From positions 1 through 64,000 of the forward strand of contig MWDD01000011.1 in the NCBI GenBank assembly GCA_002070375.1: a stretch of 64,000 nt of DNA, in the 5' to 3' direction. Both the position numbers and the translations under genes were made by a program. The notes below the pieces were generated by a model, which saw only the letters and a program-made list of their open reading frames with translations, searched no databases and was not told where the DNA came from. Positions 25,113 through 33,811 of this stretch are shown here, one piece after another (position 1 is the stretch's first letter; each line of letters opens with the position of its first letter). This DNA comes from a bacterium ADurb.Bin157 (GTDB lineage: Bacteria; Muiribacteriota; Ozemobacteria; Ozemobacterales; Ozemobacteraceae).

Positions 25113-26234
25113 TTGTTTAAGTTTTTATTCATAATGGGCACGCGCCCCGAAATCATTAAAATGGCTCCTGTCATTATTCAGGCGCGCAAAGAGGGCAACA
25201 TAAAGGCCGAGATATTGCATACCGGCCAGCACAGAACGTTAGCCGAAGAAATGTTTAAACATTTTGAGCTGACTCCCGATTATGATTTGGCGGTAATGCA
25301 AGAAAATCAAAGTCTTTTTGAGTTGACCGCAAGAATAACAAACGGCATCGGCGAGGTTTTAGAAAAGAACAGCGATTACGATATGATTTTTGTGCAGGGC
25401 GACACAACAAGTGCATTTTTGGGTGCATTATGCGGGTTTTATAAGAAAATACCGGTGGCGCACATAGAAGCGGGATTACGAACAAAAGATAAATATAGCC
25501 CGTTTCCCGAAGAAATAAACAGAAGACTTGTTACGCCGATTGCCTCTTTGCATTTCGCGCCGACGAAACGAGCCGCCGAAATGCTTTTAGCAGAGGGAAT
25601 AGAAGAAAAATATATCAAGATAACGGGTAACACCGTTATAGACGCGCTTTTACAAAGCGTAGAAAAAGATTATGACCTGCTGCCGGGCGTTGAACGAATA
25701 CTCGAAATGCCGGGCAGGCTTATTTTGGTTACCACTCATCGGCGCGAAAACTTTGGTGAACCTCACAGGCAGATTTTTCAGGCGTTATTGGATATATCAA
25801 AAAAATACGAAGATGTAAAAATATTGCTGCCACTTCATTTAAACCCGAACGTAAGAAATGAAGCGAAACTTATTCTTGACGACAAACCGCGTATTTTGCT
25901 TACAGAGCCGTTAAGCTATCGAAATTTTATTACGGCGATGAAATACAGCACAATAATTATGTCAGATTCGGGCGGAGTGCAAGAAGAAGCTCCCTCGCTG
26001 CATAAGCCGGTTTTGGTTTTGCGAGATTCGACCGAACGTCCCGAAGGGGTTGAAACGGGTGCTCTGAAAATCGTGGGGACTTGCCGAAAGACTATCGTTG
26101 AAGAAACAAGCCGGCTGTTAGACGATGCCGAAGCTTACAAAATAATGGCCGAAGCTCCGAATCCTTATGGTGACGGAAAGTCTTCGCAGCGCATAGTTGA
26201 AGAAGCCTGCAAATACTTGCGGGGCCTTAATTAA
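25113..26234 (+). CDS. wecB: UDP-N-acetylglucosamine 2-epimerase (non-hydrolysing)
   Basis: WecB interconverts UDP-GlcNAc and UDP-ManNAc for surface polysaccharide. The 373-aa protein has GTRPEIIKMAPVI, HIEAGLRTKDKYSPFPEEINRR, TTHRRENFGEP and SDSGGVQEEAPSL, all diagnostic. Start is TTG at 25113, six bases after the ftsH stop, with AGAAGG upstream. It ends tail-to-tail with trmO, the two stop codons sharing two bases. Confidence 0.94.
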   Translation: MFKFLFIMGTRPEIIKMAPVIIQARKEGNIKAEILHTGQHRTLAEEMFKHFELTPDYDLAVMQENQSLFELTARITNGIGEVLEKNSDYDMIFVQGDTTSAFLGALCGFYKKIPVAHIEAGLRTKDKYSPFPEEINRRLVTPIASLHFAPTKRAAEMLLAEGIEEKYIKITGNTVIDALLQSVEKDYDLLPGVERILEMPGRLILVTTHRRENFGEPHRQIFQALLDISKKYEDVKILLPLHLNPNVRNEAKLILDDKPRILLTEPLSYRNFITAMKYSTIIMSDSGGVQEEAPSLHKPVLVLRDSTERPEGVETGALKIVGTCRKTIVEETSRLLDDAEAYKIMAEAPNPYGDGKSSQRIVEEACKYLRGLN

Positions 26235-27010
26235 GAGGTTTTTAGCGGCTCGAAGTGTTTTTTAAAGCTTGAGTGTGTTATCACATCTTCTTGTGTGTCG
26301 TTGCCAAGTATAGATTCGAAAGATGTGTAGGCCGATTCGATATCGTTTATTTTAATGGTTTTGTCTTCGATTTCGAATAAAACGCGCCAGCTTTTAAAGC
26401 GCAGCAAATACCCTGTTTCGGTTTTAGAAAACTTGTTTCTTGTTTTGTCGAAAGGGTTATGTCTTAATTGAGCTTCAATGACGCCAAAAAGGTCTGTGCC
26501 ATGATTAAAAAGGTAATCGGCCTTTGATTTGGCGGTTTTCGAATAAGTCACCTCGAATATTTGTTTGACCACATTTTCAAGCCAGCCTCGGCGGGCATCA
26601 GGAAAGCTGTCGTATTCGGGGATATAGGGTTTCAGGTCTAATATGGGCGTATCGTTGAGGAGATCAGAGTTTTTAACGTATATTTTATTGTTTTCGATGC
26701 GTTCGAGTTTTACGCAGCTTAACCCTATTGGGTTTGGGCGATATGGGGAGCGGGTGGCGAAAACGCCCTTTTTGCCTTTTTCATCGTTGTGCGGCGGGTT
26801 CGTAAGGGGTTTCCAGTTCGAGTTTCGGTGAAACAAATATATGATCCAAATGTAGTCAAATCCGTTTAAGTCTTTTAGCCCCTGTTCGTAGTTATACCCT
26901 TTAATTAGCTCAATGACGCCTTCTGAGTTGCTCAAAACGCCCTGTGCCGGTTGTTGAGTATGAAAAGACCTGCTGCATTTCAAATAGCCGATTGGCTGAA
27001 ACTCAAGCAT
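26231..27010 (-). CDS. trmO: tRNA (N6-threonylcarbamoyladenosine37-N6)-methyltransferase TrmO
   Basis: TrmO adds a methyl group to t6A37 of certain tRNAs. From ATG 27008-27010 the protein has 259 aa, starting MLEFQPIGYLKCSRS. The beta-barrel core shows VFATRSPYRPNPIGLS and a C-terminal extension (about 150-259) as in the longer TrmO proteins. The ATG overlaps the stop of the upstream hydrolase (TAATG), so the 14-codon upstream extension is rejected. The stop codon overlaps that of convergent wecB. Confidence 0.9.
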   Translation of the reverse strand: MLEFQPIGYLKCSRSFHTQQPAQGVLSNSEGVIELIKGYNYEQGLKDLNGFDYIWIIYLFHRNSNWKPLTNPPHNDEKGKKGVFATRSPYRPNPIGLSCVKLERIENNKIYVKNSDLLNDTPILDLKPYIPEYDSFPDARRGWLENVVKQIFEVTYSKTAKSKADYLFNHGTDLFGVIEAQLRHNPFDKTRNKFSKTETGYLLRFKSWRVLFEIEDKTIKINDIESAYTSFESILGNDTQEDVITHSSFKKHFEPLKTS

Positions 27011-27738
27011 TAGAATTTCTCGCGTTTGAGCCTGTTTATAAATCTGTCCCAAGCATCAAACCAATCTTCGGGTAGCATGAGGTGTTCTGAATTAGTGTAT
27101 TCAAAGTATTCCAGGTTATTGGGTTTAGTTTTATAGATACGACGCAGTTTTTCGTAAAAATTACGGGAGCCTAACGCGTTGACTATGTGGTCTTTCGTTG
27201 CATTTACCATAAAAAGCGAGGCCGGAAAAACTTCGTCGAGATGGTCTGCCGGGCCGCTTATTTCGGGAATGCTCGGCGACAAAGTGCTGTATCTTCCGGC
27301 TCTGAAGTCGGGATTTCCCAAAAAGGGCGCGAACAAATCAGGCTTGTGCTCTGCTCTGAGAAGTGCAAACGTTGTGTATGCGCCCATTGATATGCCGATA
27401 ACGCAGACTTTTTTGCCTAGGTCTTTAAAATGCTTTACAATGACAGAAATTTCTTGGGCTTGCTGAAACACGCACGAAAGCATCATTTGCTGTTGTTCTC
27501 TGCGATCGAGTTTTCTTAAAACTTCGAGCCATCCGTCTTCGCGCGACCCGTGGTGGGGAGCGTCAAATGCTACCGAAAAGAAACCTTCCGAGTTGAGTCT
27601 TGTTATTTCTGTGATATGCACTTCTTTGGAAACCGCCAAACCGTGCAAGACAATCACGACCGAATCTGAGCGGGTATCGCCTGCTTGTAAAGCCTGTAGT
27701 GCTGTGTTTTCGTCTAAAAAATATGTTTCGTTATACAT
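27010..27738 (-). CDS. Alpha/beta hydrolase
   Basis: A 242-aa cytoplasmic alpha/beta-fold hydrolase. Visible features: strand and oxyanion region VVIVLHGLAVSKE, FDAPHHGSREDGWLE, nucleophile elbow GISMGA (Ser near 121) and a late Asp/His pair in NATKDHIVN and TNSEHLML. It resembles small prolyl-oligopeptidase-like or acyl esterases. Substrate is unknown. Translationally coupled to trmO by a TAATG overlap. Confidence 0.85.
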   Translation of the reverse strand: MYNETYFLDENTALQALQAGDTRSDSVVIVLHGLAVSKEVHITEITRLNSEGFFSVAFDAPHHGSREDGWLEVLRKLDRREQQQMMLSCVFQQAQEISVIVKHFKDLGKKVCVIGISMGAYTTFALLRAEHKPDLFAPFLGNPDFRAGRYSTLSPSIPEISGPADHLDEVFPASLFMVNATKDHIVNALGSRNFYEKLRRIYKTKPNNLEYFEYTNSEHLMLPEDWFDAWDRFINRLKREKF

Positions 27739-27803
27739 TATAATTGTTTTACCGTTATTTGCTTAAGATTTGGTACATTATATCCTATTGGGACAAATTG
27801 TGC

Positions 27804-27809
27804 TACAAT
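27804..27809 (+). promoter_or_regulatory. Possible extended -10 of hflX
   Basis: TGCTACAAT (TGn plus TACAAT at 27804-27809) lies about 48 nt before the hflX ATG. No clear -35; weak call. Confidence 0.35.
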
Positions 27810-27856
27810 GCGATTGATCTAAATTTTCGAAAGCAAACTCAATAAATAAGCAAAGT

Positions 27857-29131
27857 ATGAAAGAAAACAACAAAACAAAAACTCATCAAACTAAGGCCGA
27901 CAACCCGAGAGTGTTGGGTATAGCGGTTCAAAGGCCCGAACAAACAGACAGCGAAACCGAATATTCTTTGTCTGAGCTGAAAGAATTATGCAAAACCCTT
28001 GGGGCCGATATGGTCGGCAGCATTGTGCAGAAGCGCGAGTCCGCTTCTCGGCAAACATATTTCGGAACGGGCAAAATGGAAGAGGTCAAAATAGCGGCGA
28101 AAAATGAAAACGTTGAGTTTATTGTTTCGGACGATGAGCTGACCGCACTTCAGATTAAGAACATAGAATCAGCGACAGGGCTGAAAGTAAAAGACCGCAC
28201 TTCAATCATTTTGGATATTTTTGCGTCGCATGCTTCAACAAAAGAAGGTAAGTTGCAAGTAGAGCTTGCCATGCATCAATATCAAATGCCAAGGTTGATG
28301 CGAATGTGGACACATCTAGAGCGGCAGCGCGGCGGAATAGGGTTAAAAGGGCCGGGCGAAACCCAGCTTGAGACAGACAAGCGTATTTTAACCACAAAAA
28401 TAAAAAAACTGAACGAGGAACTTGATAAAATTGCAAAATCTCGGCAGCAACAGGGTAAAAAGCGAATAGACCGGTTTGCGCCGTTGTTTTCGTTGGTGGG
28501 TTACACAAATGCCGGTAAATCGACGCTTTTAAATGCAATATCAGGCAGCGACGTCAAAATGTACGACGGGCTTTTTACCACATTAGACCCAACGGCACGA
28601 AGAATAGAGCTTTCTGAGGGTTATTGGTGCATCGTTTCCGATACGGTAGGTTTCATCAGAAAGTTGCCTCACAGCTTGGTAAAAGCTTTTCACGCCACTC
28701 TTGAGAGTATTGTGCAATCTGAAGTTTTGCTTATTGTCTGCGATGTCTCAGATCCTTCTTTCAAGGAGCAGCTAAGAGCTGTAGATAAAGTCTTGACACA
28801 GATAAAAGCGAATCAGCACGAAAAAATATACGTTTTCAATAAAATTGATAAGGGCACCGCAGTCTCTAAAGAGTTGCTTGAAGCAACATACCCGGGTTGC
28901 GTATTTATTTCTGCCCTTGAAAAAACCAATATTGATGCCTTGTTAGGTAAAATCGCCGACATTATGCGACGAAACAGGGTTTTTGTAAATATTAAATTAC
29001 CTACAAACTCGCCTCTCATCGGAGAAATAATGTCGCTGGGCAAAGACATCAAACAAACATGGGAAGAAGGACATGTAGAGATTTCCGCAGAACTGCCTAA
29101 GAATTACGTAAATATGCTTAAGTGCTCTTGA
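27857..29131 (+). CDS. hflX: Ribosome-associated GTPase HflX
   Basis: HflX is a GTPase that rescues and splits stalled ribosomes under stress. The 424-aa protein has the N-terminal HflX domain with GGIGLKGPGETQLETDKR (159-175), G1 GYTNAGKST (215-223), G2/G3 FTTLDPTARRI and SDTVGFIRKLPHSLV, and G4 NKID. There is no evident ribosome site before the ATG. Length is normal. Confidence 0.96.
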   Translation: MKENNKTKTHQTKADNPRVLGIAVQRPEQTDSETEYSLSELKELCKTLGADMVGSIVQKRESASRQTYFGTGKMEEVKIAAKNENVEFIVSDDELTALQIKNIESATGLKVKDRTSIILDIFASHASTKEGKLQVELAMHQYQMPRLMRMWTHLERQRGGIGLKGPGETQLETDKRILTTKIKKLNEELDKIAKSRQQQGKKRIDRFAPLFSLVGYTNAGKSTLLNAISGSDVKMYDGLFTTLDPTARRIELSEGYWCIVSDTVGFIRKLPHSLVKAFHATLESIVQSEVLLIVCDVSDPSFKEQLRAVDKVLTQIKANQHEKIYVFNKIDKGTAVSKELLEATYPGCVFISALEKTNIDALLGKIADIMRRNRVFVNIKLPTNSPLIGEIMSLGKDIKQTWEEGHVEISAELPKNYVNMLKCS

Positions 29132-29155
29132 CTTAATATATCAATGTTATAGAAT
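29128..29155 (+). promoter_or_regulatory. Promoter placing start at the ATG of the propeller gene
   Basis: TTGACT (29128-29133) and TAGAAT (29150-29155) with 16-nt spacing predict a start at about 29162, the first base of the next ATG. No ribosome site is present. It also overlaps the hflX stop. Confidence 0.5.
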
Positions 29156-29161
29156 AGCAGT

Positions 29162-31426
29162 ATGGAAGAAAAACAAAACGAACAATCAAAAATAGAAAAG
29201 TGGCTGTATGGTGCAGTAGATGCCATGTTCTGGGTTATAGACGAAACTGCCCGATGGTGGGAAATCGGAAGAATCCTGGTTAAAGTTAAAAACTTGAGAC
29301 GCAGTCAATACAATCTTGTTAAAAGGCTTTCTGCGTCAAATTGTTCGCCGGAAGAATCAGAAAATTTGCAGGCAGAAATTAAAAATTTAAATGATTTGCT
29401 TAATTCCTTTTACGCGAAAGAAGAATTTTTGCGAAGCAAATGTTTTTCGTATTTGCCTCAAGTTGTGTTTATACTTTTTGCGGTTGCTTTTTTATATGGA
29501 ATTCTTAATATTCATCCCGCAAACAGTTATTTACCTCACAAAGCTGAAGATGCAGCCAAATTTGGCGGTCAAATCAGCCGTGTGAGAGACTTGCCTTTTA
29601 TGGGACACTCGGTAATTACCTCTGCAAAATGGTTTAACAACAATCTTTATGTGGGCGGAGACGGCGGCTTGACGGTTATCGACACTACAACAGCCATCGC
29701 TACCCGCACAACAGAACTGCCGAACGATTTTTTTGTAAGAGACCTCGAAATAGAGTCTGATAAAATGTTTATAGCGGGTTTTTCGGGTATATATGTCTTA
29801 GAAAACACCATTTTGCGCAACTTTTATCCGAACGGCGAGCTGCCCGAAAAGCTAATTAATTCTATCGCAGTGGGCGGCGGAAACAATCTTTTAATCGGCA
29901 CGGTCGGGCGCGGTCTTTTAAGGGGCACTGCCACAAAAGTGGTTTATTCGCATGGCACCCAAAAGCGCACTGTAAAAGATTTTGGCAGGCAAGGCAACGA
30001 GCTTTGGCTCATGTGCGAAGATGAAATTCTGACCGGAAGAGGCGATTCTTTCAAGCCTCTGAATCTGCAAATCTTGGCCGGTCGAAAACTGTTGTGCATG
30101 GAAACTACCGAAAAGGTCGTTTACGTCGGAACAGATCAAGGGGTTGTGGCGGGTTATCGAAATGCCAGAAATCAAGTTTGGACAATCCTTTCGGCAGGTA
30201 AACCCGGTCACATTAACGATATCGTTGTTTCGGGCGATATTCTTTTTGTGGGTTCAGACGAAGGTGTTTTCAGATTTTCTAAGGGAAGAATGGATCGCTT
30301 GTCTGCGGTTCCATGCAATTCGTTAGCGGTATGCGATACTTTTTTGGCGGCTGTAAATAAAAATTCTATTATGCTTTTTGAGTTTAGCCCTGCTCCGGGT
30401 GAACTACCTTCATATATGGCTCCCATACCTGAAATCGGTACTTATACTCCAATTTTGCCAATTATGCCGCAATTACCGCAAACACGACTGCAATATGGCA
30501 GATTGCCTGATTTTGGTCTTTTAGAAAGCGACAACAAAACACCGTTAGTGCAGTCCGCTTTAGCAAGTGATACCCCTGATACTGAAGAAAAAACAGTTAA
30601 ACCCTTTGTAAAGCTTCCGGCAGAACTCCAAAAGCCGCTGTTTACAAACATCGTCGAAACAGACAAGCATTATCTGCTTGCAACCGAAAACAGAGGCATT
30701 TGGGCTTATTCAGACGACAAATGGCTTTCTGTCTCAGGGGTCGAAAAACCCGGGATCTCTGCTTTAGCAAAGAATAGCAGCAAAGAATACGCCTATGGTG
30801 ACGGTGCAGGAGTGTTTGAAATCAATGGTTTGACCGCTCACAAAATTATAGATGAAAACGAAACCAAAAACATTTTGAGCATTTATGCAGAAGCAGACGG
30901 CACATTGTTTTTGCTTTTTAACAACGGTCTGATTAAAAAATATAACAATGGCAGATTAACGGATTTTTCCAACATACCTAAGGAATTAGCGGATCAATAC
31001 AGTTACATTTGCAAAATCGCCGACAAATATTTGGTTGTGACAGATATGGGAATCCTTACATATTCTCAGGGTAAAGCTTGGAATCTTATGTATTTTAAAG
31101 GCAGCACCGAAAATGCAAAAGTTGCATCAAGTGTTCAGGGAAACAGCTCAAATTTGTATACGGCATTGAGTGACGGAAGAATATTCGAATATAAGAACGA
31201 AAAGCTGGAATTTCTGGGGGTTATAACAGACCAACCGGTTGCAATGAATTTTTCTGCTCTTTTGTGGGTTGCGGGCAAAGAAGGTTTGTTTTTTCTGGAA
31301 AACAACGGATTTGTGCAAACGCCTTTGCGCACCGAAGACAAGATAATCGGGGCTTTTCCGACAAAGAACAATACTTCTATACTTGTGTTCACGGGTTCCG
31401 GCGTAAAAATTCTTTCTGATAGGTAA
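29162..31426 (+). CDS. Membrane-anchored beta-propeller-like protein
   Basis: A 754-aa protein not assigned to a named family. Residues 1-95 are cytoplasmic, helical and charged; one membrane segment follows (about 98-118, VVFILFAVAFLYGIL). The outside part (about 130-754) has many repeats of the kind SAKWFNNNLYVGGDGGLTVID, KVVYVGTDQGVVAG, ILFVGSDEGVFRF and TENRGIWAYSDDKWL, typical of WD40/two-component-sensor propellers (about two propellers' worth). A Pro-rich linker lies near 420-450. No output domain is seen. Possibly leaderless. Role unknown; a periplasmic sensor or scaffold is inference. Confidence 0.7.
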   Translation: MEEKQNEQSKIEKWLYGAVDAMFWVIDETARWWEIGRILVKVKNLRRSQYNLVKRLSASNCSPEESENLQAEIKNLNDLLNSFYAKEEFLRSKCFSYLPQVVFILFAVAFLYGILNIHPANSYLPHKAEDAAKFGGQISRVRDLPFMGHSVITSAKWFNNNLYVGGDGGLTVIDTTTAIATRTTELPNDFFVRDLEIESDKMFIAGFSGIYVLENTILRNFYPNGELPEKLINSIAVGGGNNLLIGTVGRGLLRGTATKVVYSHGTQKRTVKDFGRQGNELWLMCEDEILTGRGDSFKPLNLQILAGRKLLCMETTEKVVYVGTDQGVVAGYRNARNQVWTILSAGKPGHINDIVVSGDILFVGSDEGVFRFSKGRMDRLSAVPCNSLAVCDTFLAAVNKNSIMLFEFSPAPGELPSYMAPIPEIGTYTPILPIMPQLPQTRLQYGRLPDFGLLESDNKTPLVQSALASDTPDTEEKTVKPFVKLPAELQKPLFTNIVETDKHYLLATENRGIWAYSDDKWLSVSGVEKPGISALAKNSSKEYAYGDGAGVFEINGLTAHKIIDENETKNILSIYAEADGTLFLLFNNGLIKKYNNGRLTDFSNIPKELADQYSYICKIADKYLVVTDMGILTYSQGKAWNLMYFKGSTENAKVASSVQGNSSNLYTALSDGRIFEYKNEKLEFLGVITDQPVAMNFSALLWVAGKEGLFFLENNGFVQTPLRTEDKIIGAFPTKNNTSILVFTGSGVKILSDR

Positions 31427-31490
31427 ATATTACGGTTTACATGAAAGAATGCCGATATTTAAGTACAGATAACTTATTGGATATAATAAT

Positions 31491-31877
31491 ATGTCAAAAG
31501 AATACCTTCCGGTTTTTGCCGAGGAAATTTTTATCGTAAACCTATATGGAACAGACGAAGAACTTGATGAATTTAATTTACTCATCGAAGCTCCTCAGGT
31601 TGAGAAAAATTTAATTTCCATGGCTTTGCTGATAGAAGAGATTAAACGCAGAAATTTGCTGAAAATCACGTGGCAATGTTGTTGGCGATGCAGATATTAT
31701 AAGAGCTGCAAAATAAATTGGTATAGAGGGGAACGAAACATTCAGGCGCGTAATTGTTGCACTTATTGCCAAAATTTTTGGGAGTGCCATAAAAAATATA
31801 CAGAAGAAAACCGAGATTTCGACCCGGAAGAAGGCTTAGCACTGTGCAGAAAAAGAACCAACACTTTAGACATTTAA
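31491..31877 (+). CDS. Small protein with duplicated CCxxC(x5)C zinc-type motif
   Basis: A 128-aa protein of unknown family. The N-terminal half is acidic and helical (PVFAEEIFIVNLYGTDEELDEFNLL). The C-terminal half holds two copies of the same cysteine pattern, CCWRCRYYKSC and CCTYCQNFWEC, about 24 residues apart, likely binding zinc or an iron-sulphur centre. Its 3' end overlaps the following gene by 34 nt. A TATAAT lies just 3 nt before the ATG, which is too close to serve this start in the usual way. Confidence 0.6.
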   Translation: MSKEYLPVFAEEIFIVNLYGTDEELDEFNLLIEAPQVEKNLISMALLIEEIKRRNLLKITWQCCWRCRYYKSCKINWYRGERNIQARNCCTYCQNFWECHKKYTEENRDFDPEEGLALCRKRTNTLDI

Positions 31878-32602
31878 AACACGTAAACCTTTTATTGGCA
31901 GCATTTTTTATATTGTTTTCAACTGCGGCTGCGCAATGTGCCGGACTCTCGTATCAGGGGCCGACCGGGTTTATCATGACGCCCTCTCATTTAACTGTTC
32001 CCGAAAAACAAGTAGATATGGCTATTCACACAAGAATGTATAACGTTTCGAAAGACTCGAAAGATGGAATGCTGACTTCGATGGCACTCACTTTTTCACC
32101 TTTCAGAAATGCCGAATTCGGGCTGCAGAAAACAATTGATTCAGAAGCAAATGCCCACGACCCTGACCCGACTGTTAATTTTAAAATCCTTTTGCCTCCC
32201 ATCGGCGAGGGAGAATTTTCTCAGATCGCTTTTGGCGGCGTATTTGATGCAAACCCCAACAACTATCACACCCTTTATTTGTCTGTGGGCGGGTTGGGTG
32301 TCGGCTGGAACTTCGGCGGAAACCCCGGCGGAATGGCTAATTACGGAAAATTTAAAAAGAGTTCCGACAAGCCGGAATCTGTAATGTTGCTGATAGGCGC
32401 CGAGCTACCCGAAAGAGTTGCAGGCGAAAGGGGCTACAAAAGCCGTTACTATCTCGATTATAACGGCGACGTTTTTTCGTTAGGATGGCGTTACAGCTCT
32501 CATAGAGGTTTTTGGGCCGAGGCTGCTGTTCAGAGCAAAACTTCTTATGATGATTTTTACGACTATAAGCCCTTTATATTAGGTCTGGGCGCAAACTTCT
32601 GA
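31844..32602 (+). CDS. Exported YjbH-like outer-membrane protein
   Basis: A 252-aa protein with a signal peptide (about 1-32, VNLLLAAFFILFSTAAAQCA) followed by LSYQGPTGFIMTPSHLTVPEKQVDMAIHTR, a beginning typical of YjbH-domain proteins (predicted outer-membrane barrels linked to polysaccharide export). Alternating aromatic strands continue to a C-terminal FILGLGANF, ending in Phe like barrel proteins. Start is GTG at 31844 with GAAGAAGG upstream, inside the previous gene. Role inferred only. Confidence 0.65.
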   Translation: MQKKNQHFRHLKHVNLLLAAFFILFSTAAAQCAGLSYQGPTGFIMTPSHLTVPEKQVDMAIHTRMYNVSKDSKDGMLTSMALTFSPFRNAEFGLQKTIDSEANAHDPDPTVNFKILLPPIGEGEFSQIAFGGVFDANPNNYHTLYLSVGGLGVGWNFGGNPGGMANYGKFKKSSDKPESVMLLIGAELPERVAGERGYKSRYYLDYNGDVFSLGWRYSSHRGFWAEAAVQSKTSYDDFYDYKPFILGLGANF

Positions 32603-32606
32603 TTTC

Positions 32607-33164
32607 TTATATATAAAACAAACGCCAGGCAATAATGTAAAGAATTATGGCACCTACTGTTTCGACGCGCTTTCCAAAGCGACAAGACATTTTTTTGCCT
32701 AATTTAAGGCCCGTGTAAGTCATTAGTGAAGCCATAATGCCGATAATAACCGAAATGAAGAACGGCTCCATTTTTGAAATACCCATGCCAAAACCCACGC
32801 CGAGAGCATCGATGCTGGTCGCGATTGACAGACCCAGTAATGCTAACCCTTTTGTTTGATCTTTACGACATACTTCGCCGGCATCACATTCGGTTTTTAA
32901 ACTTTCTATGAGCATATTTGTTGCAATGATGGCCATTAAACCGCATGCCAGCCAATGATCATAATTTTTTACAACTTCGTAGACGGATTTACCGATAAAC
33001 CAGCCTAAAATTGGCATTATAAACTGAAAAAGCCCAAAACTGAACCAAACTCTTATGCGACCTTTTTTGTCGGGGTTGCAGGTGCCTAAGGCCATTCCAA
33101 CAGCAAACGCGTCGCATCCTAAGGCGAAACCGGCTCCGATTCCGAATATTGTCTTTGCTAACAT
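32607..33164 (-). CDS. mntP: Manganese efflux pump MntP
   Basis: MntP exports Mn2+ from the cytoplasm. From ATG 33162-33164 the protein has 185 aa and six membrane segments, with the family motifs GCDAFAVGMALG near the N-terminus and SIATSIDALGVGFGMG in the second half; both Asp residues are the conserved transport residues. An AAGGGT ribosome site precedes the ATG; the 35-codon upstream extension is rejected. I looked for and did not find a yybP-ykoY manganese riboswitch upstream. Confidence 0.9.
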   Translation of the reverse strand: MLAKTIFGIGAGFALGCDAFAVGMALGTCNPDKKGRIRVWFSFGLFQFIMPILGWFIGKSVYEVVKNYDHWLACGLMAIIATNMLIESLKTECDAGEVCRKDQTKGLALLGLSIATSIDALGVGFGMGISKMEPFFISVIIGIMASLMTYTGLKLGKKMSCRFGKRVETVGAIILYIIAWRLFYI

Positions 33165-33260
33165 AAAACTACCCTTTTTAGGGCAAATTTTAGCATAAAG
33201 CTGCCAAAAACAACACACAAAAATGTCGTAGTTTAACTGGATAACTTTGTATGTTTGTGA

Positions 33261-33266
33261 TATTAT
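33261..33266 (+). promoter_or_regulatory. Extended -10 promoter
   Basis: TGATATTAT (-10 TATTAT at 33261-33266) precedes the 33315 gene by a 42-nt leader. It matches the recurrent extended -10 form of this genome. Confidence 0.45.
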
Positions 33267-33314
33267 CAACTCTGTTAAAACACTTTAACTAAAACAAACG
33301 AAGTCGAGGGCGAA

Positions 33315-33710
33315 ATGGTTAAAAATCCTTTGTTGCAAAAATGGGAAGACAAGCTTCAGGGAATTTTTGACAAAATTGATCATCGTCTTGAAGAAAAATA
33401 CGGTGATTTGTTTCCGCTGTCGCCAAACCGACCTGCACGCGGAAAAGGCGTAACGCCTGATGCCGACGGGTTATTCGACTTAGGAGTGTCATTCAGTGTC
33501 GGTCTAATTTCAAAACTTGGTCCCGGCTATGTTTTCAGAGTGAAGCTGGCAACACCGGCGAAGGTGCCTGAGCAGTTTACCGAGAAAGTCGAAGATGAAG
33601 TTGTTGAAATGCTTACCGACGAGTTGCCAAAAGAGTTTCCCGGCAAAGATTTAAAAGTATCAAGAGATGGTAAGGTTTATAAAATACACGGTGACCTTGA
33701 CCTTAACTAA
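33315..33710 (+). CDS. Conserved-looking small cytoplasmic protein, unknown
   Basis: A 131-aa acidic protein with no signal peptide or membrane segment. N-terminal helix (WEDKLQGIFDKIDHRLEEKYG), then two or more strands (LFDLGVSFSVGLISKLGPGYVFRVKLATPA) and a helix rich in Glu (EKVEDEVVEMLTDELP). A GAGGG ribosome site precedes the ATG, and a strong terminator follows, so it is a single-gene unit. I do not recognise the family. Confidence 0.65.
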   Translation: MVKNPLLQKWEDKLQGIFDKIDHRLEEKYGDLFPLSPNRPARGKGVTPDADGLFDLGVSFSVGLISKLGPGYVFRVKLATPAKVPEQFTEKVEDEVVEMLTDELPKEFPGKDLKVSRDGKVYKIHGDLDLN

Positions 33711-33742
33711 TAGCCCTGAACAAGGGAAGGAATAATTGAATT

Positions 33743-33775
33743 GGGGCGGGACCGAAAAAGTCTCGCTCCTTTTTT
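33743..33775 (+). terminator. Rho-independent terminator
   Basis: A 10-bp stem (33743-33752 / 33760-33769, two G-U pairs) with a 7-nt loop is followed by six T. It ends the 33315 transcript before the yitT-like gene. Confidence 0.85.
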
Positions 33776-33811
33776 CAAAAAAACAAAGCTTTGAAGTGAA
33801 CGGAGAAAAAC

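Noticed and set aside
27010-27052. Fourteen-codon N-terminal extension of TrmO
   Set aside because: It lies inside the hydrolase gene, and the TAATG overlap marks the real start.
31482-31487. TATAAT directly before the Cys-rich gene as its promoter
   Set aside because: The predicted start would fall after the ATG, so it cannot serve that start in the normal way.
33165-33314. Manganese riboswitch upstream of mntP
   Set aside because: No conserved yybP-ykoY sequence blocks could be found.
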